NCBI RefSeq assembly: GCF_003431325.1 | Contig: NZ_CP010515.1 | Coordinates: 1,240,001-1,304,000, forward strand | DNA length: 64,000 nucleotides | From: Acidilobus sp. 7A | Lineage (GTDB): Archaea > Thermoproteota > Thermoprotei_A > Sulfolobales > Acidilobaceae | Reading direction: 5' to 3' | Shown here: in pieces, positions 8,162 to 17,202 of the stretch | How the letters are laid out: every line of letters begins with the position of its first letter | Numbering within the stretch: the stretch's first letter is position 1 | Translations under genes and position numbers: made by a program | Notes under the pieces: model-generated | Seen by the model: only the letters and a program-made list of their open reading frames with translations | Databases searched by the model: none | Told to the model about the DNA's origin: nothing

Positions 8162-9082
8162 ATGCTGACAGGCGCTATAGCCTCGCTCGTATCCGCTGAG
8201 CCAAGCAAGGCCCAGGCACTAGCAGCCTCTGTGGCGAAGCTAAACGACAAGGAGCCACTGCTCATGTACTACAAGAAACTCTCCGAGGAGAAGCTACTGT
8301 CTATAATTGTACCCACCGAGTACCCAGCCAGCATAATAAACACGGTTATAGCCATGTCAATAGCTGACATAGGCGTGGTGGCCACAGACTATGAGCTGGA
8401 CTGGCGGGATGGTGAGCTTATCAGCGCCGTTGACGCCTCCCCGGCCCAGATGGGGCTGGCCGTAGCTGCTAGCAAGGCAACAGAGGACGTCATCACTAAG
8501 AGCAAGCTTAGGCTGGCAGTCCTTGAAGAGAGCGAGTTTGCAAAGCTGCTACTTGACAAGGCGCTCAGCGTGACTTCGCGCGAGGAGGGCTACGTATATA
8601 TAGACAGGGCCTTCAACGTGAAGGGCGTAGGGCCTGTCGTGCTTGGCTATACTAAGACCAAGGTTTACGCCCACGACAAGCTTTACGCCCTGCCGTCGCT
8701 CAAGCAAGTCGAAGTTAAGAGCATAGAGGTCCTCGACGAGGAGCAGGACTCTGTCGGCCCTGGGGTCAGAGTAGGGTTTGCTATTAAGGGCGCCGAGACT
8801 GAGGAGTTAAAGGAGTCTTACGCTTTAGTCGCTGAGCCGTCCCATACGGTCCAGAGGCTCAACATGAAGGCAATCGTTTACCCATGGTCAGACGTGTTAC
8901 AGCCTGGGAGCATCCACATAGTGGGAGCTGGCGCCTCTGTGCCGGCGTCGTTCGCGCTTAAGGATGGGGCGGCTGAGGTCACCCTCTCAAGACCTTTGCC
9001 TACCCTTGATAGGTACATGTTAGTTAATGTTAACGCCAGGCAGCGGCGCTCAAGGGTGCTTGGGTACCTGGTCTCAGGCTGA
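8162..9082 (+). CDS. SelB-like elongation-factor paralogue lacking GTPase motifs
   Basis: 306 aa. The second half matches the EF-Tu/SelB domain 2 pattern (FNVKGVGPVVLGYTKTKVY, then HDKLYALPSLKQVEVKSIEV and PGVRVGFAIKG) followed by a domain 3-like beta region. The first about 130 residues occupy the G-domain place but contain no P-loop GxxxxGKS/T, DxxG or NKxD. This fits the archaeal SelB-like (aSelBL) family, whose function is unresolved. It is the first gene of a five-gene operon with tRNA-modifying enzymes, which supports a translation-related role. ATG start. Confidence 0.72.
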   Translation: MLTGAIASLVSAEPSKAQALAASVAKLNDKEPLLMYYKKLSEEKLLSIIVPTEYPASIINTVIAMSIADIGVVATDYELDWRDGELISAVDASPAQMGLAVAASKATEDVITKSKLRLAVLEESEFAKLLLDKALSVTSREEGYVYIDRAFNVKGVGPVVLGYTKTKVYAHDKLYALPSLKQVEVKSIEVLDEEQDSVGPGVRVGFAIKGAETEELKESYALVAEPSHTVQRLNMKAIVYPWSDVLQPGSIHIVGAGASVPASFALKDGAAEVTLSRPLPTLDRYMLVNVNARQRRSRVLGYLVSG

Positions 9083-9088
9083 GGTTAG

Positions 9089-10429
9089 ATGGCTAGGAGG
9101 AACGTTGTTGAGGCTGTAATCGAGAGGGCCCTTAAGTCGTCCTCGCTCTATGAGAGGACGAGGTCTGCCGCTCAGGGCCTGGCCAACAGGATAAAGAAGG
9201 ATTACCTGGCCATATCAGTAGGCAAAGCCTCCGTAGACATGCTAAGGGGCGTAATTGATGGCCTTGGGCGGGAGCCCTCGCTGTGCCTCCTAATAAAGCC
9301 CAGAAACGTTAGGCTTAACAGCGCTCCATGCAGTAATGCAGAGGTCATAGAGGGCAGCCACCCCGTCCCAGACGAGGGCAGCATTAAGGCTGGCGATGAG
9401 GCGCTCAGGGTCGCCGCCGAGGCGAGTCGCGCCGGGGTGCCGCTCGTAGTTGCAGTCTCCGGCGGCGGGTCAGCGATGATGGAAAGACCTATTGAAGGCA
9501 TTAGCCTGGATGACCTGTCGGCGCTCAACAAGGTCCTCTTGAGCTCCGGGGCCTCCATATCGGAGATTAATGTGATCAGGAGGCATATATCAAAGGTGAA
9601 GGGAGGTAAGCTCCTCAGGGCTGCCAAGGGCGCGAGGACATATGGCCTTTACGCCAGTGACGTGCCAGGCGACTTTCTTGAAGACATTGCCTCAGGCCCC
9701 ACAGCGCCAGACCCTACAACGTTCCGTGACGCCCTCGACATACTTAATAGATACAAGCTTGTTAACGATATTCCTCCAAGCGTGCTCAAAGTGCTCCGCG
9801 ACGGCGAGAGAGGCCTTGTGGAGGAGACTGTAAAGCCCGGGTCCCCTGAGCTTGAGCTAGCTGAAAACCTAATAGTGGCCACAAACTATGACGTGGTAAG
9901 CGACGTGGCGGCCCTCCTTGAGGAAATGGGGTATAATACAATCGTACTGACATCGGCGGCCCAGGGAGAGTCAAGGGAGGTAGGGAAGTTCCTGGCGTCA
10001 ATAGCGCTTGACGTCATGAGAAAGGGCGTCCCCGTGAGGCCTCCTGCGGCCATAGTTCTCGGCGGTGAGACGGCAGTAACCGTGAGGGGCAGGGGGCTCG
10101 GCGGGAGGAACCAGGAGCTGGCCCTCTCGTGGGCACTAGAGCTCAGGAGGCTCGGCATAAGGAGTGACAGGGCGACCCTTGTTGCCCTGGCCACTGACGG
10201 CGTTGACGGACCCACAGATGCGGCTGGGGCGGTTGTGACTCCGGCGCTCGTGGACCTAATGTATAACGCTGGCGTGAACCCTGCCGAAGAACTCATCAAT
10301 AATGACAGCTACAGGGCTCTTGCCTCTGTGAATGCGCTCATAAAGACTGGCCCCACGGGGTCGAACCTAAACAACGTGATAGTCGTGCTGGTGGACGATC
10401 ATGAGAGTAAGCGACAGCCTGATCTATGA
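9089..10429 (+). CDS. Glycerate 2-kinase (GckA/TtuD, MOFRL family)
   Basis: 446 aa. Converts D-glycerate to 2-phosphoglycerate, the last archaeal step of the non-phosphorylative Entner-Doudoroff branch. N-terminal DUF4147 part has EGSHPVPDEGSI and VSGGGSAMME. The C-terminal MOFRL part has GRGLGGRNQELALSWAL and TDGVDGPTDAAG. ATG 9089 has GAGGT just upstream, and lies 6 nt after the SelB-like gene. It overlaps the following methyltransferase gene by 29 nt. Confidence 0.92.
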   Translation: MARRNVVEAVIERALKSSSLYERTRSAAQGLANRIKKDYLAISVGKASVDMLRGVIDGLGREPSLCLLIKPRNVRLNSAPCSNAEVIEGSHPVPDEGSIKAGDEALRVAAEASRAGVPLVVAVSGGGSAMMERPIEGISLDDLSALNKVLLSSGASISEINVIRRHISKVKGGKLLRAAKGARTYGLYASDVPGDFLEDIASGPTAPDPTTFRDALDILNRYKLVNDIPPSVLKVLRDGERGLVEETVKPGSPELELAENLIVATNYDVVSDVAALLEEMGYNTIVLTSAAQGESREVGKFLASIALDVMRKGVPVRPPAAIVLGGETAVTVRGRGLGGRNQELALSWALELRRLGIRSDRATLVALATDGVDGPTDAAGAVVTPALVDLMYNAGVNPAEELINNDSYRALASVNALIKTGPTGSNLNNVIVVLVDDHESKRQPDL

Positions 10430-11552
10430 CGAGGGGCTGTTAGAGGACTTGGAGAGCGTCTCGAGGGGAGGGCTCAGAGACCTCCTTGAGCACCTAACTA
10501 GGCCTCCGAGCAGGTTTTACCTGAGGGTTAATGGCATCAAGACGTCCGCTGAGGAGGTCCTGCAAGCCCTGGCGGAGCGGGGCTTCCAGTTCCACAGGGA
10601 CGAGCAGTTACCATATGCGATATGGACAGACGTCGAGGGGCCTTTCAGGGTGAGCCTCCTAGACAAGGTCGTTGTAGCTGACAAGAGGTCAGCAGAGTCC
10701 GTTTACCTTGGCAGCGACCTTTACGGCCCTGGCGTACTCAAGGCGGACAATGTCAGGGCGGGCGACGAGGTGACGGTGGTAACTCCTGAAGGGCTCCCCG
10801 TAGCTGAGGGCGTCGCAGTGGTCGATGGGAGCTTCATGATGCGGGTGAAGAGGGGGCTCGCCGTCAGGGTCACCACTTCTGTCTACAAGACCCCAAAGGT
10901 AAGGGAGCTCCCTGGCTTTGATGAAGGCCTCATCTACAGCCAGAGCCTTCCAAGCATGTGGGCTGTTGCCTTGGCTTCACCCTCACCTAAGGAGGTCATA
11001 GTAGATTTCAATGCTGCGCCAGGCGGTAAGACAAGCCTGGCCGCTCAGCTGGCTGGGAGGGACTCAACAATAATAGCTGTTGACAGGGACAGTAAGGTTG
11101 AGAAGCTTAAGGCTAACCTTCAAAGGCTCGGCGCGGACTGGGTTAAGGTCATCGGCGGCGACTCACGGATGGCTTCCAAGCTCCTCGGGCTTGAGGGCAA
11201 GGTTGACCTAGTGCTGATAGACCCCCCATGTACAAACCTTGGAGTTATACCAAAGCTGTATGACGCCAAGTCCCTCCTGGACGCCGTGACGCTCGCTAGA
11301 TACCAGAGGCAGTTTATAGCGGAGGCCTGGAGGGTCCTGAGGCCCGGGGGTAGGCTGGTTTACTCCACGTGTACGCTCACCGACGTTGAGAACGAGTCTA
11401 ACGTTATCTTTGCTACCGAGCTGGGCTTTGAAGTTCAGAGACCCAGCGCAATGCCCAGGGGAGCTAGCTTTAATGGGCTTGGCGTCAGGTTCTCACCTGA
11501 GGACGGCCACCCAGGGTTCTTCGCGTCAATAATGGTGAAGCCCGGTGGGTGA
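10401..11552 (+). CDS. NOL1/NOP2/Sun-family RNA m5C methyltransferase with PUA domain (NSUN6-like)
   Basis: 383 aa SAM-dependent RNA cytosine-5 methyltransferase. An internal PUA-like domain spans about residues 85-165. SAM motif VDFNAAPGGKTS (201-212) follows, with the two family cysteines C277 in DPPC and C324 in YSTCT. PUA insertion is seen in NSUN6-type enzymes that methylate tRNA C72, so that target is likely but unproven. Translationally coupled: the start lies inside the glycerate kinase gene and the end overlaps the next methyltransferase by 8 nt. Confidence 0.88.
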   Translation: MRVSDSLIYDEGLLEDLESVSRGGLRDLLEHLTRPPSRFYLRVNGIKTSAEEVLQALAERGFQFHRDEQLPYAIWTDVEGPFRVSLLDKVVVADKRSAESVYLGSDLYGPGVLKADNVRAGDEVTVVTPEGLPVAEGVAVVDGSFMMRVKRGLAVRVTTSVYKTPKVRELPGFDEGLIYSQSLPSMWAVALASPSPKEVIVDFNAAPGGKTSLAAQLAGRDSTIIAVDRDSKVEKLKANLQRLGADWVKVIGGDSRMASKLLGLEGKVDLVLIDPPCTNLGVIPKLYDAKSLLDAVTLARYQRQFIAEAWRVLRPGGRLVYSTCTLTDVENESNVIFATELGFEVQRPSAMPRGASFNGLGVRFSPEDGHPGFFASIMVKPGG

Positions 11553-12354
11553 GCTTAAGTTTAAGGTTGAGGTGATAGGTGACATAGCCCTAGTCAAGCC
11601 TCCCCATGGGGCTGTCCCGGACCTGCATCAGGCTAAGGAGTTTGCCGTGGGCCTGCTGGGGAAGGGTGGCGTCCGCTCGGTTTGGCTTGCGTCAGGCCCA
11701 GTCACAGGGCCTTACAAGGCCAGGAGCGGCCTCATTTACCTGGCTGGCGAGGCGAGAGCCCACACCCTGTACAGGGAGTACGGCTGCACCTTTAAGGTGG
11801 ACCTAGAGAAGGACTTCGTGACGCCGAGGCTAAGCTATGAGCACATGAGGGTAGCGAGGATGGTGAAGAGCAACGAGCGCGTCATTAACATGTTTGCCGG
11901 CGTCGGGATATTCTCTATAATAATAGCTAAGTATTCCAACGCCTCTATAGTTCACAGCATAGACATAAACCCAGATGCCTACGAAAAGATGGTGGAGAAC
12001 ATCAAACTTAACAGGGTTGAAGATAGGGTAGTTCCGTACTTAGGTGATGCCGCAGAAGTCATAGAAAGCAGACTTAAGGGGAGCGCTGACAGGGTCCTAA
12101 TGCCCTTGCCAGACCTGGCCCTGCCGTACTTTAAGTACGCCATAGACGCGCTCCAGGACGCAGGCTATGTTCACATATACCTTCACGTGCATGCGGCAAA
12201 GGGGGAGGACCCCGAGCGAGTAGCCGCGTCAGAGTTAGTGAAGAACATAGGCAGATCTGATATCTCAGTTGTTATCGATAGATCCCGCGTCGTGAGGATG
12301 GTAGGCCCTAGGTTCTACCAGGTGGTATTAGATGTCGAGGTCAAGAAAAGCTGA
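11545..12354 (+). CDS. Trm5/Taw22-family tRNA G37 methyltransferase
   Basis: 269 aa class I methyltransferase. Trm5-type fold: DFVTPRLSYEH, SAM motif NMFAGVGIFSI (115-125) and acidic ribose-binding HSIDINPDA (137-145). Members of the family make m1G37, or in archaea also methylate the wyosine intermediate imG-14. Adjacent Taw3 supports a wyosine role. The usual motif IV NLP reads MPLP here (186-189), so the Asn is replaced. GTG start, overlapping the gene on each side. Confidence 0.85.
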   Translation: MGELKFKVEVIGDIALVKPPHGAVPDLHQAKEFAVGLLGKGGVRSVWLASGPVTGPYKARSGLIYLAGEARAHTLYREYGCTFKVDLEKDFVTPRLSYEHMRVARMVKSNERVINMFAGVGIFSIIIAKYSNASIVHSIDINPDAYEKMVENIKLNRVEDRVVPYLGDAAEVIESRLKGSADRVLMPLPDLALPYFKYAIDALQDAGYVHIYLHVHAAKGEDPERVAASELVKNIGRSDISVVIDRSRVVRMVGPRFYQVVLDVEVKKS

Positions 12355-12979
12355 CGTGAGAGAGCTGCTGCTGGAGGAGAGGCTCGTAGGCTACCTCGAT
12401 CCTCATGCTGAGAGGTACCTGCTTAAAATTAATGGCCCCTACTTAACCACAACAAGTAGCTGTACTGGAAGGATAACGCTTGTTGAGGGCAAGTGGCACT
12501 GGCTCAGGGACTCAGCTAGGGTGGTCTTCAAAACGCATGGCAAGATATCAATCTACCAGCTGGCAGAAGTCTTGGCTAGGCCTTATGAAGACCTGTGGCT
12601 TAAGGTTACAGGACCTATACTTCACGCAAGGGTCCGCGGGCTTGACAAAGCCCTAAAGTTGCTCTCAATAGCCAGGGACGCTGGGTTCAAGCACAGCGGC
12701 ATAATGCATATAGAGTCTGACGAGACCTTAATGGTAGAGCTCATAAGTGCCGTCCAGGTATCAGAGCCGCTCAAGGCTAACGGCAAGTGGCTCGTGGAGC
12801 CCAGCTCCCTAAAGGACCTGGTGGACCTCTCAAACAGAGCCCTGGAGGAGGGCTGGAGGAGGCTGGCTAGGCTCTCCGAGCTAATTGAGAGCATTCAGCC
12901 CTCCCCAGGTTCCTCCTATAAGCTAGAAGCGGGTGCGACGCCCCGCAGTCAACAGGGCACAGGTCCCTGTCCTTCATGA
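12332..12979 (+). CDS. taw3: Taw3/TYW3-family wyosine methyltransferase
   Basis: 215 aa. SAM-dependent N4-methylation step in wyosine-derivative synthesis at tRNA-Phe G37. The family signature TTSSCTGRI (40-48) and the following GKWHW and FKTHGKISIYQLAEVLA segments are visible. It overlaps the Trm5-like gene by 23 nt, so both tRNA-Phe modification genes are co-translated. The 3' end overlaps priL, read on the other strand, by 113 nt, so the last about 37 residues are in shared DNA. Confidence 0.9.
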   Translation: MSRSRKADVRELLLEERLVGYLDPHAERYLLKINGPYLTTTSSCTGRITLVEGKWHWLRDSARVVFKTHGKISIYQLAEVLARPYEDLWLKVTGPILHARVRGLDKALKLLSIARDAGFKHSGIMHIESDETLMVELISAVQVSEPLKANGKWLVEPSSLKDLVDLSNRALEEGWRRLARLSELIESIQPSPGSSYKLEAGATPRSQQGTGPCPS

Positions 12980-13913
12980 ACTTGCAGTTATAGGGCTTAT
13001 AGACCGATCCTAAGCCGGCCTCAAGCAGGCCACTTGTAAGCTTTCTGGCTACTTCTTGGCTTACGCCAAGCAGTCTCGCCATCTCCTGAGCTATGATGCC
13101 CTCCTCAGCTCCTATCGCCGCCAGGAAAGATATGTAAGCGTAAAGTTCTTCATCCGTCTTCGCCGAGCTCCTAAGCCTGGCCATGCACGGCGGGAACGCC
13201 TCAAAATTAAGCGAGCCGCCAGCCACGGAAATCTTCGCGTCCTTAGCGCTAAGCGCTCTTAGGGCCTCCTGGGCAAGCAGCCTGGGCTTGTAGTCCTCAG
13301 CCTTAGCGGTCCCGACGATCTTGAGAACTGCCTTCTCAGCCGTTAGGACCAGGAAATCCCTGAGGGTGTCACGGTCCATATAAACGAGGCCGGCCTTGAC
13401 CATAGAGTTCACCAGGGACCAGCGCGCTTCGGGCGCTGGGGCTACAACCTTTAGGTAATCTGTAACTGGGACAGCGAAGTCTAAGGCCTTGTAGGAGACC
13501 CTTCCATCTCTTAGCTGTATCCAAGGTATCTTCACTTGGGACCTCACAACTTTGATGCCCATGTTCTTAGCTAAAGCTAGAAGGGTCTCGACGTCCTCAC
13601 TCTTAAGGAACTCCCCAGCCCTCTTCGCCTCGGCCCTCGAGAAAATCTCCTCAAGCCTTCTTGAGTCAGCGCTTGCAACGGCCGCAGCCGCAAGGTAAAA
13701 GGAGGCCACGCTCTCCTCCGCAGTTATGCCGTCAAAGGCCCTTACCTCGCCTTTCTCTATCGCATCATAAAGTCGCTGCTTCGCTATGTCTGAGACTCTC
13801 TTATCGTCTGCTAGATCCCTAAGCGTCACCTGGTAGCCATAGGCCTGGCTGAGGTACTTCTTGGCATCAACAATGAAGGGGTATCTCGCGTATGTCAGCA
13901 TGCCGCTCTTCAT
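12867..13913 (-). CDS. priL: DNA primase large subunit PriL
   Basis: Non-catalytic partner of PriS in archaeal primase. The C-terminal iron-sulfur domain shows the four expected cysteines: PPCM, YNCKF, DLC and VDCGASHP, followed by YRRNLG. An open frame begins at ATG 13934, but a TTATTAAT element at about 13934-13941 would start transcription near 13912. ATG 13913 (MKSGMLTYARYPFI) is therefore preferred, which also matches family N-termini beginning near YARYPF. Convergent overlap with taw3. Confidence 0.9.
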   Translation of the reverse strand: MKSGMLTYARYPFIVDAKKYLSQAYGYQVTLRDLADDKRVSDIAKQRLYDAIEKGEVRAFDGITAEESVASFYLAAAAVASADSRRLEEIFSRAEAKRAGEFLKSEDVETLLALAKNMGIKVVRSQVKIPWIQLRDGRVSYKALDFAVPVTDYLKVVAPAPEARWSLVNSMVKAGLVYMDRDTLRDFLVLTAEKAVLKIVGTAKAEDYKPRLLAQEALRALSAKDAKISVAGGSLNFEAFPPCMARLRSSAKTDEELYAYISFLAAIGAEEGIIAQEMARLLGVSQEVARKLTSGLLEAGLGSVYKPYNCKFMKDRDLCPVDCGASHPLLAYRRNLGRAECSQLARRA

Positions 13914-13962
13914 ACAGGTCTTGTCGACAGACATTAATAAGGGGTTGAGTAAGCGCTAGGCG

Positions 13963-15360
13963 GTGATAAGTTTGGAGGACCTCGCAAAAAGGATAGCCAA
14001 GTGGGCCGTTGACCTTAAGTTTAACCGTATTCCTTTAGAGGTGGTAGAGGAGGCCAAGAAGAGAATAGTTGATACTTTCGGCGTAGCCCTGGGAGCCTTC
14101 AACGAGAAGCCGCCCAGCATAGCAAGGTGGATAGCGCAGTCGTCCGCGAGCTCACGGATACCAGCCACCGTCTGGGGAACCAAGTACATGGGCCCCGCCG
14201 ACCACGTGACCTTCGCGAACGGCTGCGCAGCGAGGTACTTTGACTTTAATGACACGTACCTCTCCCGCGAGGCGCTGCACCCCAGTGACAACATAGCTCC
14301 TGTCATAGCTGCGGCTGAGCTGGCGGAGGCCGACGGCTCCAGGGTAATAGAGGGCATAGTTGCAGCCTACGAGGTGACGGCAAGGCTAGCTGACGCCTAC
14401 AGCGTGAGGAACAGGGGGTGGGACCACGTGGTTTATATAGCCATAGCCTCCGCCGTTGGCGCCGGCAAGGTGCTAGACCTTGACGAGGAGAGGATGACCC
14501 AGGCGATTAACCTGGCGGCAGTGAATGCAGCCGCGCTCAGGCAGACAAGGGCCGGGGAGCTAAGCATGTGGAAGGGCTGCGCCGCCGCCAATGCAGCAAG
14601 AAATGGACTCTTCGCGGCGCTTCTGGCGTGGCGCGGCATGACGGGCCCCGCCCCTATCTTCAGCGGTGAGTTCGGCTTCTTCAAGGTGGCCCTGGGCGGC
14701 GAGAGCTTTGACATACCAAGGATGGGCGGCGAGGAGGGCGAGAGGTACAAGCTTCTACAGACCAGCATAAAGTACTGGCCGGTCGAGTACCACGCTATGA
14801 GCGCCGTTGAGGCTGCACTGAAGATAAGGCAGGAGGCAGGGGCCCTGAGGCCCGACGACATAGAGTCCGTTAACGTTGAGACCTTCACCGTGGGCTACAA
14901 CATAATTGTAAAGGACCCAGAGAAGTGGGACCCCAGGACAAGGGAGACGGCCGACCACAGCATGCCTTACATAATAGCGAGAGCCCTGCTTGATGGTAAG
15001 ATATGGCTTGACAGCTTCAGGCCGGAGAAGTATCTGGCCGACGATGTCAGGAAGGTGCTTAATGTTATGAAGGTCACGATAAGCCCTGAGGGAGACAAGA
15101 TCTACCCTGACGGAATAAGGAACTCCATAACTGTTAAACTTAAGGATGGCCGCACGTTCACTGAGACCTCTATATACCCGCCAGGTCACTTCAAAAACCC
15201 GCTGAGCAAGGATGGCGTAGAGTCCAAGTTTAAGAGCCTAGTTGGCGACTCCGTGCCTGAGCAGAACGTTAATGTCGCGCTCAGAACCCTGTGGAGCTTT
15301 GAGAAGTGCTCTAACGTTAGCCTCGCAGTTAGGCTGCTGGCGCGCGGCGACCAGCTTTAG
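13963..15360 (+). CDS. MmgE/PrpD family protein (2-methylcitrate dehydratase-like)
   Basis: 465 aa. MmgE/PrpD fold proteins dehydrate 2-methylcitrate or are cis-aconitate/iminodisuccinate-type lyases. Characteristic segments are RIVDTFGVALGAF, WGTKYMGPADHVTFANGCAARYFDFND, HPSDNIAPVIAAAE and the KYWPVEYHAMSAVEAAL block. The substrate is uncertain because no methylcitrate synthase is adjacent. GTG start. The gene diverges from priL with only 28-50 nt between starts, so its promoter must overlap the priL coding start. Confidence 0.88.
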   Translation: MISLEDLAKRIAKWAVDLKFNRIPLEVVEEAKKRIVDTFGVALGAFNEKPPSIARWIAQSSASSRIPATVWGTKYMGPADHVTFANGCAARYFDFNDTYLSREALHPSDNIAPVIAAAELAEADGSRVIEGIVAAYEVTARLADAYSVRNRGWDHVVYIAIASAVGAGKVLDLDEERMTQAINLAAVNAAALRQTRAGELSMWKGCAAANAARNGLFAALLAWRGMTGPAPIFSGEFGFFKVALGGESFDIPRMGGEEGERYKLLQTSIKYWPVEYHAMSAVEAALKIRQEAGALRPDDIESVNVETFTVGYNIIVKDPEKWDPRTRETADHSMPYIIARALLDGKIWLDSFRPEKYLADDVRKVLNVMKVTISPEGDKIYPDGIRNSITVKLKDGRTFTETSIYPPGHFKNPLSKDGVESKFKSLVGDSVPEQNVNVALRTLWSFEKCSNVSLAVRLLARGDQL

Positions 15361-15380
15361 CAGTAAGCAGGGCTTTGTTA

Positions 15381-15390
15381 GCTTTTTTTA
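15381..15390 (+). terminator. T-run terminator after the PrpD-like gene
   Basis: GCTTTTTTTA about 25 nt after the stop at 15360 is a typical archaeal oligo-T termination signal on the plus strand. Confidence 0.5.
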
Positions 15391-15455
15391 GCATGACATA
15401 AACATAGTTTAATAAGTTGTTAGTAGGAAGCCCGTGTTAATAACTAACGATCTCT

Positions 15456-16709
15456 TTACTTCTTTCTGGCAGGCTGTCTCCTCTCAACCCCTCTGGGACT
15501 TAGGAGGTAAGCGCCTCCTAGGACGCCTATCACAACACCAACAATGAACATGCCGCCTGCCAGCAAACCTCCTCTAGTAGCAAGGTGCCTGTAGTACCCC
15601 TCTGCGTTGTTAGCGACCTCAAGCTGCCTCTCGTAGTAATAAAGCTTTGCGGAGAGGTTGTTGACCTCCTGCTCAACGCTGTTAAGGGAGGAGTTGAGCG
15701 AACTTATCTGCGAGTTCAAGTATGAGGTGACGCCGTCCACATTCATAGTCGCCGGCACCCTGCTGGTTATGTTAGGGTACAGCTGCTGGGCGACCTCTAA
15801 GGAGCCCGTGGAGGCTAGCTCGAACGGGTTGAAGCCTATGGCGAATGCCTCGAAACTTACCTTATAGCTCTCCCCAGGCTGCAACTCAGGTATACTGAAG
15901 AGGCCAACTATGAAAGCCTGGCTCTCGTTAAGTCCAAAGAGCTTGCCCTCAAGGAACTCAAAGGAAGCCTGAGGACTTACGTAGCTCAAGCCTATGGCAG
16001 CCAGAGGCGCACCGCTTTCATTAAAGTAAACAGCGGAGGCCGTGAGAGCCTGCCCTGAGGCGCTGGTCGCATTAGAAAGCCCTATAATAGAGTAAGAGCC
16101 GTTTGACCCATTCTCAAGCTCTACGGCAGCCCTCCAACTGCCCGTGAGGCCGGCTGAGCCTATGCCATAGGCTAGGACCCCGGACGCGGGTGCCGTGCCT
16201 TTGTTTGCCACAACTATAAGGACCTTCATGTAGGGCAACAAAGAGCTGACGGTAACGTACTCCACTAAGTTAAACGGGTACGTCTCGTTGCCAGCGGGCG
16301 TAAGCATTATGGTCTCTGAGGTGGGCGAGCTGCTGACCACTGACGCGACCCAGTTCGCTTGCTCCAGGTTACCTGGCAGCGTAACCTCTGTGGAGTTCGG
16401 CGACGAGATAGCGAGCAGCGGCGTGGGCGTGACGAGGCTACCTGTGGGGACCAGCGGGAGGAGGGCCGGCGTGGTCACATTAACAAGCCATGCCTCAGCG
16501 CGCGCCCCATCCTTCAGATCAAGCTTCAAGTAATAGTACAGGTTGCTTACTGTCACGCTGCCGGCAGTGTTGTTTATATTGACGCTCAGAGACATCGGCG
16601 TCTGAGCCGAGGCATTTAGTGGCATAAGCGCTACATAGGCTAATGCTACAAAGGCTACAAGGGCGGTAGCCATTAATGCCTTCGTCAAGGCTTTCCCCTT
16701 GCCGTTCAA
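15456..16709 (-). CDS. Secreted, C-terminally membrane-anchored protein, unknown function
   Basis: 417 aa. N-terminal signal peptide (KALMATALVAFVALAYVALM then ASAQ) is followed by an about 300-residue Ser/Thr/Asn-rich beta domain. Next come a short coiled coil (about 335-375, SQISSLNSSLNSVEQEVNN), one transmembrane helix (about 380-402) and a basic tail RRQPARKK. Topology is outside domain with a small cytoplasmic end. Segments such as VVANKGTAPASGVLAYGIG and ELQPGESYKVSFEA recall the YidC periplasmic beta-domain layout, but this is a weak resemblance. TTG start is uncertain. Confidence 0.8.
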   Translation of the reverse strand: MNGKGKALTKALMATALVAFVALAYVALMPLNASAQTPMSLSVNINNTAGSVTVSNLYYYLKLDLKDGARAEAWLVNVTTPALLPLVPTGSLVTPTPLLAISSPNSTEVTLPGNLEQANWVASVVSSSPTSETIMLTPAGNETYPFNLVEYVTVSSLLPYMKVLIVVANKGTAPASGVLAYGIGSAGLTGSWRAAVELENGSNGSYSIIGLSNATSASGQALTASAVYFNESGAPLAAIGLSYVSPQASFEFLEGKLFGLNESQAFIVGLFSIPELQPGESYKVSFEAFAIGFNPFELASTGSLEVAQQLYPNITSRVPATMNVDGVTSYLNSQISSLNSSLNSVEQEVNNLSAKLYYYERQLEVANNAEGYYRHLATRGGLLAGGMFIVGVVIGVLGGAYLLSPRGVERRQPARKK

Positions 16710-16747
16710 CTCCTAAAGCACCTTAGGTATGCGATGCCCTGTAGGTC

Positions 16748-16760
16748 TTTAAAATTTATT
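16748..16760. promoter_or_regulatory. Shared divergent promoter region (secreted protein / ribK)
   Basis: TTTAAAATTTATT reads as a TATA box in both directions. Rightward it predicts a start near 16777, at the ribK GTG (16775), and leftward near 16726, 17 nt before the secreted-protein TTG. Confidence 0.5.
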
Positions 16761-16774
16761 GAAACACTTCGAAA

Positions 16775-17188
16775 GTGAAGTGGGGCTATTTGAAAGTATC
16801 AATTAAAGCCAAGATCTTCAGTGGCTTAGGCGAGGGGGAGTTCTTCGTAAACCTTTACGCTAAAAACATAAGGAAGGCCCTTAACATAGTGCCCTATCCC
16901 GGCACGCTTAACCTCAGGGTAGAGGAGCCGTACGTGAACCCCCTAGCAGAGGCGCTCAGCAGGCTGACCCCGATAGTGATAGAGCCCCCCCAGCTCTCTA
17001 ATGCAAGGCTCGGGAGAGTACTGGCCTACCCAGCTGTGTTGAACTTTGAAGTCAACGTGTTCATTGTCAGGCCTGAGATAACCATTTACAGAAAGGACGT
17101 AGTTGAGGTCATATCTGAGCAGAGGCTGAGGGACCTTCTGGGCCTGGAGGACGGTTCCGAGGTTACCCTCTCGCTCGAAGTCCCGTAG
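16775..17188 (+). CDS. ribK: CTP-dependent riboflavin kinase RibK
   Basis: 137 aa archaeal riboflavin kinase that makes FMN using CTP. Family motifs: FSGLGEGEFFVNLY, PYPGTLNLRVEEP and the C-terminal RDLLGLEDGSEVTLSLE. GTG 16775 lies about 23 nt from a TATA box and fits a leaderless start. TTG or GTA codons slightly downstream (LKVSIKAKIFSGLG) are alternatives. Convergent with the flavoprotein gene. Confidence 0.92.
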   Translation: MKWGYLKVSIKAKIFSGLGEGEFFVNLYAKNIRKALNIVPYPGTLNLRVEEPYVNPLAEALSRLTPIVIEPPQLSNARLGRVLAYPAVLNFEVNVFIVRPEITIYRKDVVEVISEQRLRDLLGLEDGSEVTLSLEVP

Positions 17189-17202
17189 GCCTCTAAGACA
17201 TG

